Positions 6,078-6,766 of a stretch of DNA of 6,766 nt are shown here, in pieces. A program made the position numbers and the translations under genes. Source of the DNA: SZAS-18 sp031370675. Lineage in GTDB: Bacteria > Verrucomicrobiota > Verrucomicrobiia > Chthoniobacterales > SZAS-18. The stretch is taken from assembly GCA_031370675.1 (NCBI GenBank), contig JANMQT010000169.1:1-6766 (forward strand). Reading direction: 5' to 3'. The notes under the pieces are model-generated. The model made no database searches and was not told the origin of the DNA. It saw nothing but the letters and a program-made list of their open reading frames with translations. Each line of letters opens with the position of its first letter. Position 1 is the stretch's first letter.

Positions 6078-6766
6078 ATGACCGCTTCCCAGCTTGCCCA
6101 GCTCGTCGGTGGCCGCCTCCTCGCCGGCCGCGGTGAGGCCGTGGTCCACGGCGTTGCCGCACTTGAGGATGCAACCCCCGATGACGCCACGTTTTTCGGA
6201 AACCCAAAATACCTTCCCGCCCTGCGACAATCGAAGGCTGGAATCGCGCTCGTGCCGGAGGATTTCGCGGAGCCACTCCCGGACGTGGGTGCAGTCATCG
6301 CCGTGCCGAATCCCTCGCTCGCCTTTTCGTCCGTGGTGGCCGCCTTGCAGCCACCCGTGCCTCCGCCCGCGGCCGGCATCCACCCGACCGCCGTGGTTTC
6401 TTCCACGGCGCAGATCGGTCGCGATGTCTCGATTCAACCGTACGCCGTCATTGAGGCCGGCGCCGTGCTTGGCGATCGCGTCTGCCTCGGCGCCCACTCG
6501 TTTGTCGGCCGCGATAGCCGCATCGGTGACGAATCATTCATCCATCCGCTCGTGACCATCCGCGAGCGCGTGAGTATCGGACGGCGCTGCCTCGTGCACA
6601 GCGGCGCCGTCATCGGCGGCGATGGATTTGGGTTTACCACCGTCGACGGCCGCCACCTCAAGGTGCCGCAGGTGGGCGGGGTGGAAATCGGGGACGACGT
6701 GGAAATCGGCGCGGGCGTTACGATCGATCGCGCCCGCTTCGGCATGACGCGCATCGGCGAGGGCAC
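6078..6766 (+). CDS. lpxD: LpxD, UDP-3-O-acylglucosamine N-acyltransferase (3' end outside window)
   Basis: LpxD adds a 3-hydroxyacyl chain from acyl-ACP to the 2-amino group of UDP-3-O-acylglucosamine, the third step of lipid A synthesis, in the cytoplasm. The visible 229 residues (about two thirds of the usual 340 or so) run open to the last base of the window. The N-terminal uridine-binding domain (about 1-95) includes FFGNPKYLPAL (39-49), the conserved NPKY segment. A short Pro-rich linker (91-98) leads to hexapeptide repeats of the left-handed beta helix from about 101, beginning IHPTAVV. Within them GDGFGF (181-186), KVPQ (195-198) and TIDR (215-218) are characteristic of LpxD and separate it from LpxA. 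The catalytic His of the family lies further on and is not in the window. The ATG at 6078 fits the family's N-terminus; no Shine-Dalgarno motif precedes it. The gene follows skp, as in Proteobacteria, but 158 bases away and behind a terminator. Confidence 0.95.
   Translation, partial: MTASQLAQLVGGRLLAGRGEAVVHGVAALEDATPDDATFFGNPKYLPALRQSKAGIALVPEDFAEPLPDVGAVIAVPNPSLAFSSVVAALQPPVPPPAAGIHPTAVVSSTAQIGRDVSIQPYAVIEAGAVLGDRVCLGAHSFVGRDSRIGDESFIHPLVTIRERVSIGRRCLVHSGAVIGGDGFGFTTVDGRHLKVPQVGGVEIGDDVEIGAGVTIDRARFGMTRIGEG

Noticed and set aside
5293..6497. Long - strand open frames over skp and the start of lpxD
   Set aside because: They run through the terminator and across two clear + strand genes, and their translations are low-complexity Gly/Arg/Leu-rich sequence.
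1..6766. A novel defence, mobile or biosynthetic system
   Set aside because: All sizeable open stretches are explained by recognised families. There are no transposase, integrase, toxin or CRISPR signals, and base use is uniform along the window.

Overview
The window looks like ordinary chromosomal DNA from a Gram-negative, GC-rich bacterium. It holds the end of a menaquinone-pathway gene, a small acetyltransferase gene, and then a run of envelope-biogenesis genes. A futalosine-type menaquinone gene (mqnC), a LPS/outer-membrane cluster (bamA, skp, lpxD), strong G/C preference at third codon positions, and starts without Shine-Dalgarno motifs together fit Verrucomicrobiota, perhaps Opitutae. 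That placement is an inference from gene content and style; no marker gene in the window proves it.

Layout. Positions 1-165 are the last 54 codons of mqnC on the + strand. A convergent GNAT acetyltransferase gene lies at 188-664 on the - strand. After a 131-base divergent gap, 796-2619 encodes a membrane-anchored DUF885 protein with a putative zinc-peptidase motif. After 147 bases comes bamA (2767-5187), a complete outer-membrane insertase with five POTRA domains and a C-terminal barrel. After 90 bases comes skp (5278-5919), the periplasmic chaperone that delivers unfolded barrel proteins to BamA. A strong intrinsic terminator lies at 5947-5988. lpxD then starts at 6078 and runs off the window end; it is open to the last base with no stop codon.

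How the genes work together. Skp carries outer-membrane proteins across the periplasm, BamA folds them into the outer membrane, and LpxD makes an acylated precursor of lipid A, the lipid anchor of LPS. The order bamA-skp-lpxD is the same as in Proteobacteria. In Escherichia coli the gene before bamA encodes the membrane metalloprotease RseP; here that place is taken by an unrelated, membrane-anchored DUF885 protein. mqnC and the acetyltransferase gene have no evident tie to the envelope genes.

No gap between genes exceeds 160 bases. I found no mobile element, CRISPR array, tRNA or rRNA, and nothing I would call a previously undescribed system. The points most worth a second look are the DUF885 gene beside bamA, the terminator that splits skp from lpxD, the lack of Shine-Dalgarno motifs, and the long low-complexity tail on Skp.
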